From: Holophagales bacterium
GTDB taxonomy: Bacteria > Acidobacteriota > Thermoanaerobaculia > Multivoradales > Multivoraceae
DNA: 64,000 nucleotides
Direction of reading: 5' to 3'
NCBI GenBank assembly: GCA_009836625.1
Contig: VXVC01000007.1
Location: 62,001-126,000, forward strand
Every line of letters starts with the position of its first letter. Positions within the stretch are counted from its first letter, which is position 1. A model generated the notes under the pieces. It was not told the DNA's origin. It worked only from the letters and a program-made list of their open reading frames with translations, and did no database searches. The position numbers and the translations under genes were made by a program. Below are positions 44,262 through 53,411 of the stretch, in pieces.

Positions 44262-45842
44262 ATGAACCAAGAAACACTCCGCATCCCGACCGCGACCCTC
44301 TTCCTTGCAGCCGCGCTTGCGCTCGCCCTCGTCGCGACAGCCCCGGCCGCCGCTGCCGAGGCACCGACCTACACGCGCGACATAGCACCCATCTTCTTCA
44401 AGAACTGCGTGCAGTGCCACCGGACCGGCGAGGTCGCTCCGATGTCGTTGATGACGTACAGGGAGGCCCGGCCGTGGGCCCGTTCGATCGCCCGCGCGGT
44501 CGAGAACCGCGACATGCCCCCGTGGAGCGGCGACTCCGAGAACCACGTCTGGTCGAACGACCTGTCGCTGACCGACGGAGAGATCGAGACGATCGTCAAC
44601 TGGGCGAAGTCCGGAGCGCTACAGGGCGACCCCGCCGACCTGCCCGAAGCACCGACCTTCCCGAAGGGCTGGAGACTCGGCGAGCCCGACTTCGTCGTCA
44701 CGCTCGACAGCATCGAGGTGCCGGCCGAGGGCGAAGACATCTTCCCGCAGCAGATCGTCGAGGTCGACCTCGGCGAGCCGCGCTGGGTCCGCGCGATCGA
44801 GTTCCTGCCGGAAGACTCCCGCGTTACCCATCACTTCCTGACGACCTATGTGAGCGAGCTGAACGAGGGCGACCCCGCCGCCTCCGGCGTCCTCGGCATC
44901 TGGACGGCCGGCATGCCGCCCTACGTCTTCCCGGACGGCGTCGGCCGCCGCTTCGGCTCGAAGATCCGCATCATCGTCGACCAGCACTACCATCCGATCG
45001 GCGAAGCGACCCGTGACGCCTCGAGGATCGGTCTCCACTTCGGCGAAGGCGAGCTCGAGAAGGAGGTCATCACGATTCCGGTGACCAACACTGGCCTGCG
45101 CATTCCGCCGGGTGCCGGCCACCACCCCGAGAACGCCCACTACCTGTTCGACAAGGACGTCCAGATCCTCGCCTTCAGCCCGCACATGCACGTCCGCGGC
45201 AAGGCGATGAGCTACGAGGTCACCTACCCCGACGGCTCGAAGGAGATGTTGCTCGACGTACCGAAGTACGACTACAACTGGCAGTGGCTCTACTACCCGA
45301 CCAAGCCGATCGACATTCCCGCGGGCAGCCGTCTCGACGTCACCGCCGTCTGGGACAACTCCGAGGACAACCCCGCCAACCCGGACCCGACGCAGGAGAT
45401 CATCTACCGCGGCGACACGTACAGCGAGATGTTCAACGGGTTCATCGAGGTCACCCGGAAGGAAGGCGTCCTCTTCGAGCAGCAGAACCAGAGGGAGCAG
45501 ATCCTCGACCTCCTGGCATTGCATCCGGCGAAGGACTCCTACGTGTCCGGAGCCTTCATGGGCTTCCACGTTCCGCATGAAGGCGAAGGCTGGCTCTACA
45601 TGGGCGGCATCTACTCCATCGTCCTCGACGACTTCGAGTGGCAGGGCGACGCCCTTCGGATCACGACGCAGTTCCCCACCCTCAACGCGAGCGCCACGAC
45701 GACCGTGATCGAGGGCCGCCTCAACGAGCAGGGTCAACTCCGGGGAACCGTCACGATCGGCGCGGACACCGACCAGCCGCAACAGATGCCCTTGTTCGCC
45801 GAACCGGTCGGCGGCGGGACGGCGTCGTCCGCGGGCCCCTAG
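44262..45842 (+). CDS. Cytochrome c / copper type II monooxygenase-like exported protein
   Basis: This 526-residue protein has a signal peptide (Ala/Leu-rich, ending AAAAEAPTYT). The N-terminal domain has one haem motif, CVQCH (49-53). The rest resembles the copper-binding fold of peptidylglycine-type monooxygenases: THHFLTTY, DQHYHPIG and SPHMHVRG supply His ligands in the expected order. Related cytochrome c-monooxygenase fusions occur in Acidobacteriota and Planctomycetota with unknown substrates. It is 68 nt downstream of the ADP-ribosylglycohydrolase gene and may be co-transcribed. Its TAG stop shares the palindrome CTAG with the convergent gene's stop. Confidence 0.85.
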   Translation: MNQETLRIPTATLFLAAALALALVATAPAAAAEAPTYTRDIAPIFFKNCVQCHRTGEVAPMSLMTYREARPWARSIARAVENRDMPPWSGDSENHVWSNDLSLTDGEIETIVNWAKSGALQGDPADLPEAPTFPKGWRLGEPDFVVTLDSIEVPAEGEDIFPQQIVEVDLGEPRWVRAIEFLPEDSRVTHHFLTTYVSELNEGDPAASGVLGIWTAGMPPYVFPDGVGRRFGSKIRIIVDQHYHPIGEATRDASRIGLHFGEGELEKEVITIPVTNTGLRIPPGAGHHPENAHYLFDKDVQILAFSPHMHVRGKAMSYEVTYPDGSKEMLLDVPKYDYNWQWLYYPTKPIDIPAGSRLDVTAVWDNSEDNPANPDPTQEIIYRGDTYSEMFNGFIEVTRKEGVLFEQQNQREQILDLLALHPAKDSYVSGAFMGFHVPHEGEGWLYMGGIYSIVLDDFEWQGDALRITTQFPTLNASATTTVIEGRLNEQGQLRGTVTIGADTDQPQQMPLFAEPVGGGTASSAGP

Positions 45843-46693
45843 CTGTCCTCCGTCGCCCGATTCAGCCGGTCGCGGATCTCGCCGAGCCGTGACCATTCCT
45901 GAAGCGCGATCGGCAGCGCGATACTCGACTCCACGAACTCCCAGGAGTAGCTGAGAATCGCGAAGATCGCGCCGGCCGTGATCATCGGGATCGTCGCGGC
46001 GATCCACACATTGCCGAGGACGAAGGCGAACATGGCGGCGAAGATCCCGCCGTAGAGGACGGCCTCCGTGTCCGACAGCCGGACTTCGCTCCGGCGCAGT
46101 TTCCTGAGGTGCCCCACGAGCGACTCCAGGCGGCGCTGCTCCAGGATCGAGACCTGGAGTTCGGTCTGCGCGTTCAGTTCGCCGTTCAGTCGGTAGAAGC
46201 GGCCGTGGAATAGCGCGTAGACCAGAACGATCGCGGCCAGCGCGCCGAGGGCGGCGAGACCCAAACGGCGGTCGAAGCCGAAGAGGACGGCGATGCTCAC
46301 CAGCAGTTGCACCACCCCGGTGAGCACCCCGGGCACGTGCCCTTCGAGGAAGTCGACCATCTCCCGACTCATGTCGAGGCGCGCGTTGAGCCGAGAGACC
46401 GGCGCCTCCTGCGACCGGCGAACGAGCTCTCCTCCGAATCGAACCCTGATCGTTCCGTAGCAACGGGTGTCATAGAAGCGCCGGACAGTGGCGACCACGA
46501 TCAGCGCCGACAGAATCGCGGCCACCTCCCACAGGGCGCTCGGGCGGCGCTCCAGAAGGGCGTCGATGGCGCGGCCGATGAACAGCGGCACGAGGGCCCA
46601 GAGGAGGTTCTCCAGCAGGACGAGGAACCAGGTAACGAGAATGCGTCCCCTGAAGTTGCGGAACAGGAGACCAACGCTGAGAGCACCTTCCAT
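45839..46693 (-). CDS. ABC transporter six-helix membrane domain protein without ATPase domain
   Basis: This 284-residue membrane protein has about six hydrophobic helices and matches the stand-alone ABC membrane domain group (ABC_membrane_3 type). SQEAPVSRLNARLDMSREMV resembles the helix-two extension and first coupling loop of exporters. No Walker A or signature motif occurs and the frame ends cleanly, so it is not an obvious truncation. It needs an ATPase encoded elsewhere or works differently. GGGGAAGACAG precedes the ATG. It is divergent from the dehydratase gene. Confidence 0.82.
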   Translation of the reverse strand: MEGALSVGLLFRNFRGRILVTWFLVLLENLLWALVPLFIGRAIDALLERRPSALWEVAAILSALIVVATVRRFYDTRCYGTIRVRFGGELVRRSQEAPVSRLNARLDMSREMVDFLEGHVPGVLTGVVQLLVSIAVLFGFDRRLGLAALGALAAIVLVYALFHGRFYRLNGELNAQTELQVSILEQRRLESLVGHLRKLRRSEVRLSDTEAVLYGGIFAAMFAFVLGNVWIAATIPMITAGAIFAILSYSWEFVESSIALPIALQEWSRLGEIRDRLNRATEDS

Positions 46694-46773
46694 CTGTCTT
46701 CCCCCGCGGTAGTTCAGGCCGAACCCGCTAACGTCGCGAGGCTACCGGGCCTTTCCCGGGACCAGCACCGGTC

Positions 46774-47697
46774 ATGAAGCCCCTCCACATCGAGACACCG
46801 CTTTTCGAGTCGCGTCCGCTCTCCCTCCACGCCGGCCGGAGCGTCTGGTTGAAGCTCGACGCGCTGCAGCCGCCCGGCTCGTTCAAGATCCGCGGCATCG
46901 GCTTCGCCTGCCAGAAGTACGTTCGTCGTGGCGCAAAACGCCTGATCTCCTCGTCCGGCGGCAACGCGGGGATCGCGGTGGCCTACGCCGGCCGCCATCT
47001 CTCGGTGCCCGTCCTCATCGTGGTGCCCGAGACCACGTCCGAGCTGGCCAAAGCCTTGATCCGGCGCGAAGGCGCCGAGGTCATCGTCCATGGAGATTCC
47101 TGGCAGGAAGCGAACGAACTGGCCGAGTCGACGGTCGGGGAGTCGGACGTGCTGGTTCATCCGTTCGACGACCCGCTCGTCTGGCAGGGACACTCCACAC
47201 TGATCGACGAGGTCGCGGGAACGGGGGTCAAACCCGGCGCCCTGGTCGTCTGCGTCGGCGGCGGCGGGCTGCTGTGCGGCCTCGTCGAGGGGATGAGCCG
47301 GAACGGCTGGAACGATGTTCCGGTGATCGCGGTCGAAACCGAAGGCGCAGACTCTCTGGCGCAGTCGGTGCGGGCGGGCCACCGGGTCGAGCTGGCAGCC
47401 ATCACCAGCCTCGCCATCACGCTGGGGGCGAAGAAGATCTGCGCACGTGCGTTCGATTGCACCAGGGATCATCCGCTTCGGAGCATCGTCGTGTCGGATC
47501 GGGGCGCCGTGTCGGCGTGTCAGCGGTTTCTCGACGACCACCGGCTGGTCGTCGAGCCGGCCTGCGGCGCATCGCTAGCCGCCGTGTATGAGGGCGCCCC
47601 GGAGTTGGAGGACTTCGAGTCCGTCCTGGTCATCGTCTGCGGCGGCGCGACGACGACGCTCGAACAGTTGAGAGAATGGGCCCGTGCCAGCGCTTGA
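46774..47697 (+). CDS. PLP-dependent serine/threonine dehydratase
   Basis: This 307-residue fold-type II PLP enzyme deaminates L-serine or L-threonine to pyruvate or 2-oxobutyrate. The cofactor Lys lies in PPGSFKIRG, the substrate loop reads SSSGGNAG, and the phosphate-binding loop VCVGGGGLLCG is intact. The length and lack of a regulatory ACT domain match the catabolic serine dehydratase group. It precedes the serine hydrolase and D-aminoacylase genes, so it could consume amino acids they release. A palindromic repeat fills the 70 nt between them. Confidence 0.92.
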   Translation: MKPLHIETPLFESRPLSLHAGRSVWLKLDALQPPGSFKIRGIGFACQKYVRRGAKRLISSSGGNAGIAVAYAGRHLSVPVLIVVPETTSELAKALIRREGAEVIVHGDSWQEANELAESTVGESDVLVHPFDDPLVWQGHSTLIDEVAGTGVKPGALVVCVGGGGLLCGLVEGMSRNGWNDVPVIAVETEGADSLAQSVRAGHRVELAAITSLAITLGAKKICARAFDCTRDHPLRSIVVSDRGAVSACQRFLDDHRLVVEPACGASLAAVYEGAPELEDFESVLVIVCGGATTTLEQLREWARASA

Positions 47698-47699
47698 CT

Positions 47700-47770
47700 C
47701 GGCAGCAAGGTCGCCGCTGCGCGGCGTAGTCTTCTCAGAAGCCGGCGGGGACGCCGGCGCACCCAGTGTG
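47700..47770 (+). repeat. Interspersed double-hairpin palindromic element, copy B (intergenic)
   Basis: CGCCGC-TGC-GCGGCG and GCCGGCG-GGGA-CGCCGGC hairpins are followed by GCACCCAGTGTG, which ends on the GTG start of the serine hydrolase gene. It is the reverse complement match of copy A. The element fills the whole gap between the two genes. Confidence 0.8.
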
Positions 47771-49228
47771 AGAGCGCTGGCTGTCCTCTTGCTCACCGTC
47801 GCTTGCGTCGGCCCCGTGGAGCAACCCGCCGGTATGGAAACCGGCGCCGACAACCCAGCCATCGACGCGATCTTCGCCTCCTGGGACAAGCCCGGTTCAC
47901 CGGGCTGCGCCCTCGCCGTGGCGCGGAACGGCGACCTCGTCTACTCGCGCGGCTACGGCTACGCCAACCTCGATTACGACATTCCGGTCACGCCGCAGAC
48001 GGTCTTCGACGTCGCCTCGGTGACCAAGCAGTTCGTCGCCGCCGTCGCCAACATCCTGGCCCAGGACGGCACGGTCTCGCTCGACGACGGGGTCCGCCAG
48101 TGGCTTCCGGAGTTGCCGGAGTACGCGTCGCCGATCACGCTACGGCACCTGATTCACCACACGGGCGGCCTGCGCGACTATCTGAACCTCTTCCCGCTCG
48201 CCGGCAGCCACGACTACTACGCCGTCTCGCGTGAGCAACTCCTGGCGATGATGTCGCGGCAGCGCGCGCCGGTGTTCGCGCCGGGCGAGCGGTACGAGTA
48301 CAGCAACACCGGCTACATGCTTCTGGCCCACGCTCTCGAGCGCGCCGCCGGCAAGTCGCTGGGCGAGCTGGCCCACGAGCGGATCTTCGAACCGCTCGGG
48401 ATGGACGGCAGCCTGATGTACGAAAACCGCGAGGTGATCATCCCGCGGCGCGCCACCGGCTACCACCAGGACGACGACGGCAACCTGCGAGTCGTCCACA
48501 ACTACGACTTCGAGATCGCCGGCGACGGCCAGCTCTACACGACGGTGGAGGACCTGCTGCGCTGGGACGACTACCTGCACGGCGCCGACAAACCGGCGAT
48601 CCATCAGTCGATGCTGACCGAGGGGACGCTCAACAACGGCGAGCCAATCGAGTACGCCCACGGCATCACCCTCGGTGAGTATCGCGGCCTTCGGACCGTG
48701 GGGCACGGCGGGCACTCCTGGGGGTTTCTGACCGAGCTCAGGCGGTACGTGGAGCCGGGCCTGTCGATCGCCGTCTCCTGCAACGCCGAGTACGGCGATC
48801 CCGGAGAGTTGGCGCGGCGGGTCGCCGACCACTACCTGGCGGACCAGCTCGGGCCCGAAGAAGGCGACGACGAGGAGGACGATGCCGACGACGAGGACGA
48901 GGACTCGCCTGCCGCTCCATCCCTGTCATCCGCCGAGCTGGCCGCGTTCGCCGGCAGCTTCTTCTCGGCCGAGTTGGACGCCACCTACCGCTTCGCCGCC
49001 GGTGATGAAGGGCTCACGCTGCGCGTCGAGCAGCAACCCGCGCTTGAAGTGCAACCGGTCGCCGAGGATGAGTTCCGGGTCGAGTTCGAGAGCCGCGGAT
49101 GGGCGGCGTCACCGGCACGGCTGAAGTTCGACCGCGACGCGTCCGGCGCGGTCGCCGGATTCAGCCTGAGTTCAGGGTCGGAGCGCGGACTCGTGTTCGA
49201 GAGGCGACCAGGGTTGGAGGTTCGATGA
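47768..49228 (+). CDS. Serine hydrolase of the class C beta-lactamase family, lipoprotein
   Basis: A 486-residue relative of the enzyme at 3980. The GTG at 47768 gives a short signal peptide with lipobox LTVAC (Cys13). A longer frame upstream would read through the palindromic repeat and lacks a signal. Catalytic SVTK (Ser84, Lys87), the Tyr motif YSN in ERYEYSNTGY, and GHGGHSWGF in place of the third motif are present. Near residue 365 there is a very acidic stretch (EEGDDEEDDADDEDED) before the C-terminal beta domain. The stop overlaps the D-aminoacylase start (ATGA), so the pair is coupled, in the opposite order to the pair at 2271-5698. Confidence 0.9.
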   Translation: MRALAVLLLTVACVGPVEQPAGMETGADNPAIDAIFASWDKPGSPGCALAVARNGDLVYSRGYGYANLDYDIPVTPQTVFDVASVTKQFVAAVANILAQDGTVSLDDGVRQWLPELPEYASPITLRHLIHHTGGLRDYLNLFPLAGSHDYYAVSREQLLAMMSRQRAPVFAPGERYEYSNTGYMLLAHALERAAGKSLGELAHERIFEPLGMDGSLMYENREVIIPRRATGYHQDDDGNLRVVHNYDFEIAGDGQLYTTVEDLLRWDDYLHGADKPAIHQSMLTEGTLNNGEPIEYAHGITLGEYRGLRTVGHGGHSWGFLTELRRYVEPGLSIAVSCNAEYGDPGELARRVADHYLADQLGPEEGDDEEDDADDEDEDSPAAPSLSSAELAAFAGSFFSAELDATYRFAAGDEGLTLRVEQQPALEVQPVAEDEFRVEFESRGWAASPARLKFDRDASGAVAGFSLSSGSERGLVFERRPGLEVR

Positions 49229-50745
49229 GGAGGACAAAGCGAATCGAGGCCCTGCTGCTCAGCGCCTGTTTCTCCCTCACCGCCTGCATCCCCGGCGAGC
49301 CGCCGCCCGCCGGCACGGTGATCGTCAACGCCCGCGTCCTCGACGGCAGCGGGGATCAGTCCCGGGACGTCAACGTCCGCATCGAGGGCGACCGCATCGC
49401 CGCCGTCGGCGACTTCGAGCCGGCCGCCGGGGACACCGTCGTCGACGCGGACGGCCTGGTCCTGGCGCCCGGCTTCATCGACATCCACAGTCACCACGAC
49501 TCCAGGCTGTTCGAGTTGCCGGAGGCTCTGGCGGCGGTCAACCAGGGCATCACCACGATCGTGGCCGGGCAGGACGGAGGTCACCAGTACCCGCTCGCCG
49601 AGTTCTTCGCCCAGCTAGAGACATCGCCCGCTGCCGTCAACGTGGCGTCCTACGCCGGTTTCGGGACCTTCCGCGAAGAGGTCATGGGCGAGGACTACCA
49701 ACGCCACGCAACGCCGGACGAGGTAGCCGAAATGAAGGCTCTGCTGCGGACCGAACTCGAGACGGGCGCGCTGGGACTCTCGTCCGGGCTCGAGTACGAC
49801 CCGGGATCCTTCTCCACCACCGAAGAGGTGATCGAACTCGCCCGGTTGGCGGCCGCCCACGGGGGCACCTACATCAGCCACATCCGCAGCGAGGACCGCT
49901 ACTTCTGGGAAGCCATCGAGGAGATCATCCGGATCGGCCGGGAAGCCGACCTGCCCGTCCAGGTGACCCACATGAAGCTCGCCATGAACAACTGGTGGGG
50001 TCAGTCGCATCGGCTCCTCGCCAGACTGGACGAGGCCAGGGCCTCCGGCGTCGAGATCACGGCCGACATCTACCCCTACCGGGCCTGGAGCACCTCCTTC
50101 ACCTGGCTCACGACCGTGTTCCCGGATCGGGATCTCGACCGGCGGGACGGCGCGGAATACATCCTTCGCGACCTGCTGTCGCCCGACGATGTCCTCCTCC
50201 CCGACTTCCTGCCGGAACCGGCCTACAACGGCCTGACGCTGGCCGAGATCGCCGAAGTCCGCGGCACCGACGTGGAGTCGACCCTGATGGACCTGCTCAA
50301 GGCCGACACCGAGATGGGCAGCGAATCCCTGATGATCGGTTTCGCCATGGACGAACCCGACATCGAGGCCATCATGGCCTGGCCGCACGCCGTGATCTGC
50401 AGCGACGGCGGCCTCGCCGGTTCCCATCCGCGCGGCTTCGGCGCCTTCACCCGCTTCCTCGGCCGGTACGTTCGCGAACGCAACGTCGTCAGTCTCGAGG
50501 AAGGCATCCGGAAGATGACCTCCCTCTCCGCCCAGCACCTGGGGATCGCGGATCGCGGCGCGATCGAGGAGGGGCACTACGCCGACCTCGTCCTGTTCGA
50601 CCCCGAAACGGTCATCGACCGTTCGACCTACGAGGACCCGCACCTTCCCTCCGTGGGGATCGAGAAGGTCTGGGTCAACGGAGAACTCGTCTTCGACGGC
50701 GGCGAGACGACCGGCAACCGGCCCGGCAGGGTGATCAGAAGGTGA
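49225..50745 (+). CDS. D-aminoacylase (N-acyl-D-amino-acid deacylase family), lipoprotein
   Basis: This 506-residue amidohydrolase has a lipobox (LTAC near residue 21). Unlike the interrupted copy at 2271, it keeps the metal motif HSHHDS after APGFIDI. Other markers: LGLSSGLEYDPG, TYISHIRSED, QVTHMKL and ICSDGGLAGSHPRG, with the last Asp expected to be catalytic. It should release free D-amino acids from N-acyl or peptide substrates. The ATG at 49225 sits in an ATGA overlap with the serine hydrolase and has GGAGG upstream. Its 3' end overlaps the convergent TonB receptor gene by 11 nt. Confidence 0.92.
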   Translation: MRRTKRIEALLLSACFSLTACIPGEPPPAGTVIVNARVLDGSGDQSRDVNVRIEGDRIAAVGDFEPAAGDTVVDADGLVLAPGFIDIHSHHDSRLFELPEALAAVNQGITTIVAGQDGGHQYPLAEFFAQLETSPAAVNVASYAGFGTFREEVMGEDYQRHATPDEVAEMKALLRTELETGALGLSSGLEYDPGSFSTTEEVIELARLAAAHGGTYISHIRSEDRYFWEAIEEIIRIGREADLPVQVTHMKLAMNNWWGQSHRLLARLDEARASGVEITADIYPYRAWSTSFTWLTTVFPDRDLDRRDGAEYILRDLLSPDDVLLPDFLPEPAYNGLTLAEIAEVRGTDVESTLMDLLKADTEMGSESLMIGFAMDEPDIEAIMAWPHAVICSDGGLAGSHPRGFGAFTRFLGRYVRERNVVSLEEGIRKMTSLSAQHLGIADRGAIEEGHYADLVLFDPETVIDRSTYEDPHLPSVGIEKVWVNGELVFDGGETTGNRPGRVIRR

Positions 50746-53275
50746 GACGCAACGTGGCCCCCACGGTGCGCGGCGCTTCGAGGAACGTACTGCGGCTGCC
50801 GACGCGCAGCGGCGTGTTGAACGTCACGTTCTTCGTCTGCTCATCCGTCACGTTGTTGCTCCAGAGCTCCACCGCCCATCGGCCGGAGTAGCCACCGAGC
50901 CCGACCCGGACGTTCGCCTTCGTGTTCGCCTCCTGGATGTCGAAGGCGAGGTTGGGCTGGGTGCTGGTCCGCCGGTCGTCCTCCCAGCGGCCGTTCACCG
51001 ACGCGAACACCAGGAAGCGGTCGCCGACCGTGTCGTCCCAGTTGGCGCCGAACGAGAACACGTTCTCGGGCGCGTTGGTCAGCTTCGCGCCGCACAGCGA
51101 CTGGACGGAGGCCGCGTCGAGGTCGCCGGCGCAGTTCTCCGGATACTCCGAGTCGGCGAACGTGTAGCCGAGGTTCAGCGTGACGTGCTGCCCCGCGACG
51201 GCGGAAAGCTCGAGCTCGGCGCCCCGGCTCTGCGCCTTCGGCACGTTGAAGGTCCGAAACTGGACGCCCGTGAACTCGAGCACCTGGAAGTCCTCGATGT
51301 CGTAGTCGAACAGCGTGGCGTTCAGGCGCACCCGACGGTTGGCGAACTCCGACTTCACGCCCAGCTCGAGGGCGTCGATCTTCTCCGAGTCGAACCGGGG
51401 GTCGGCGCCGCCGACGGCGGCAGTCGAATCCAGGTTGAAGCCACCGGACTTGAAACCGTGGGTGTAGCTCGCATAGCCCTTGACGGTGTCGCTGAACTCA
51501 TAGACCGCCTGGGAGGTGTAGACCAGCTCGTCGTCCTGGAAGGTGTCCGCGAACGTCGCCGGGAGGATCGGCACCCCGGTATCCGCCGGCGTGGCAAAGG
51601 GGAAGCAGTTGAAGGCGGCGTTCAGGTTGCCGATCGTCGTTGCCACCGGCGCGAGCGGCGTTCCCGCGGCGCCCTCCGCCAGCGCCTGCGCGTTCAACAG
51701 GGTCGCGAAACAGCCGGGGTTGCTGGCGGCCGGCTGCCTGAAGCTGCCGTCCTTCGTCTCGTCGACGTACCGCAGCCCGGTGACCAGCGAGAAGCGATCC
51801 GACAGGCGGAAAGTGTTGTGCGTGAAGATCGACCACGAGTCGCCTTCCTGGCGGTAGACGTTGTTCGCGAAGGCGCCGCCGACCGGAATACCCCCGGAGA
51901 AGGCGAGCGCCTGGTTGTCGGCCGCCAGGACGTCCCCGAACGTTCCCCCGGTGGCCAGAGGCACGCCGCCAAGCAGTTGCGCCGGGGGAAGCGCCGGAGC
52001 GAGGGCGTAGTTCCAGAGAATGGCATCGACGAAGGAGGAGAAGTCCCCCAGGAGGCCGAGACCGATGTGCTCGAGAATGTCCTCGCCCGAGGCGAAGCCG
52101 CCGACCAGCCAACTCACCCGCTCGGTGTCGCCGGTGAGCCGGAACTCCTGGGTCCAGGACTCGATGTCGTCGAACGTCTCGAAGCCGTTGGCGGCCTCCG
52201 GAGAGACGCCGTAGACGCCAATCCCGACGAAGTCGTCCTGGATCGACGAGGCGAAGAAGTCGCGCCACGAACCCAGCCAGGTCAGCGAGACGTTGTCGGT
52301 CAGGTTGTAGTTGAGCTCGGCCGACAGTCCCTTCTGATCGAAGGGGTTGACGAACGGTCCCGCGTTCGAGCGCCGGGCGTTGAAGGCCGACGGGCCGAAG
52401 ACGGAGACGCCGCCGACGGCCGGAAGTCCGGCGGCCGCGAACGAGCCGAGCGCCGCCGCGGGCGTTTCGAGCAGGACGACGGCGTCACAGCACTCCTCGT
52501 CCGCGTCCGAGTAGTCGCCGATGATCCGTAGCGATCCGCGGTCCGCGAAGCTCCACAGCAACTGCCCGCGCAGGAGTGCCCGGTCGCGCGTGTAGCTCTC
52601 GGCTCCCGAGACGCTCTCGACGAAGCCGTCCTGGTTGCGAACAGCAGCCGAGAGCCGGTAGCCGACCCGGTCGGAAAGTGGGCCGCCCACGCCCGCCTGG
52701 ACGTTGAAGGCATTGAAGTTGCCGGCCGTCAGATTGAGGAAGCCGCTTTGATCCGTCAGGCTCGGCCGCCGAGTGCGCAGGTTCAGCGCGCCTGCCGAGA
52801 CGTTGCGGCCGAACAGGGTGCCCTGCGGGCCGCGAAGCACCTCGATCGACTCGACATCGAGCTGATCGCCGAGCGCGATCCCCGGACGGCTCAGGTAGAT
52901 CCCGTCGAGGAAGACACCGACCGAACTCTCGAGCCCGATGTTGTTGCCGGTCGTGCCGACGCCCCGAATGCGCAGCGTCGTTCCCTGCGACTCCGTTTGC
53001 GACGAGTTCATGTTGAAGCTCGACGCCAGCGTCGGCAGGTCGCGGATGTCCAGCATGCCGGCGCGCTCGATCTGGAGCGGCGTGATCGCCGTCACCGCAA
53101 TCGGTACGTCTTGCAGCGACTCCTCGCGCTTCGTCGCGGTGACCGTGATCTCCTCGACGAACAGGTCCTCGGCGGCGGCCGATTCCTGAGCGGTGTCGTC
53201 TTCCTGCGCCCACGCTGAGCCTGCGGTCAGGACTAGCGGAGCGAACGTATACAGAAACAGTCTTCTCAGCTTCAC
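50735..53275 (-). CDS. TonB-dependent outer-membrane receptor
   Basis: This 846-residue receptor has a GTG start with AAGGGG 6 nt upstream and a signal peptide ending GSAWAQED. The TonB box region EEITVTATKREESLQDVPIAV is of the type common in Sphingomonas-like receptors. The plug has TLRIRGVGTTGNN and EVLRGPQGTLFGRNVSAGAL, and the barrel ends VGATLRLTF with a terminal Phe. It lacks the N-terminal carboxypeptidase-like domain of the receptor at 39075. The ligand is unknown; position beside the serine hydrolase/D-aminoacylase genes hints at a peptide-like ligand but the strands oppose each other. Confidence 0.94.
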   Translation of the reverse strand: MKLRRLFLYTFAPLVLTAGSAWAQEDDTAQESAAAEDLFVEEITVTATKREESLQDVPIAVTAITPLQIERAGMLDIRDLPTLASSFNMNSSQTESQGTTLRIRGVGTTGNNIGLESSVGVFLDGIYLSRPGIALGDQLDVESIEVLRGPQGTLFGRNVSAGALNLRTRRPSLTDQSGFLNLTAGNFNAFNVQAGVGGPLSDRVGYRLSAAVRNQDGFVESVSGAESYTRDRALLRGQLLWSFADRGSLRIIGDYSDADEECCDAVVLLETPAAALGSFAAAGLPAVGGVSVFGPSAFNARRSNAGPFVNPFDQKGLSAELNYNLTDNVSLTWLGSWRDFFASSIQDDFVGIGVYGVSPEAANGFETFDDIESWTQEFRLTGDTERVSWLVGGFASGEDILEHIGLGLLGDFSSFVDAILWNYALAPALPPAQLLGGVPLATGGTFGDVLAADNQALAFSGGIPVGGAFANNVYRQEGDSWSIFTHNTFRLSDRFSLVTGLRYVDETKDGSFRQPAASNPGCFATLLNAQALAEGAAGTPLAPVATTIGNLNAAFNCFPFATPADTGVPILPATFADTFQDDELVYTSQAVYEFSDTVKGYASYTHGFKSGGFNLDSTAAVGGADPRFDSEKIDALELGVKSEFANRRVRLNATLFDYDIEDFQVLEFTGVQFRTFNVPKAQSRGAELELSAVAGQHVTLNLGYTFADSEYPENCAGDLDAASVQSLCGAKLTNAPENVFSFGANWDDTVGDRFLVFASVNGRWEDDRRTSTQPNLAFDIQEANTKANVRVGLGGYSGRWAVELWSNNVTDEQTKNVTFNTPLRVGSRSTFLEAPRTVGATLRLTF

Positions 53276-53373
53276 TGTGTGCCCCTTCGGAGTAGTCCGT
53301 TGCGGAGGGGCCGCCGCAACGAGTGTCTCCCGGCCAACCTCGAGGAGGCCGCGACTATTCCCTTTTTCCGGCA

Positions 53374-53385
53374 CCCGCTACCATC
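53374..53385 (+). promoter_or_regulatory. Possible -10 promoter element (CCCGCTACCATC)
   Basis: The same 12 bases as at 17779-17790. TACCAT (53379-53384) lies 33 nt before the ATG of the deacetylase gene, which heads a three-gene operon. No convincing -35 box is visible. Confidence 0.3.
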
Positions 53386-53411
53386 CGACGCTCCGCCACC
53401 CACGAGTCCCC

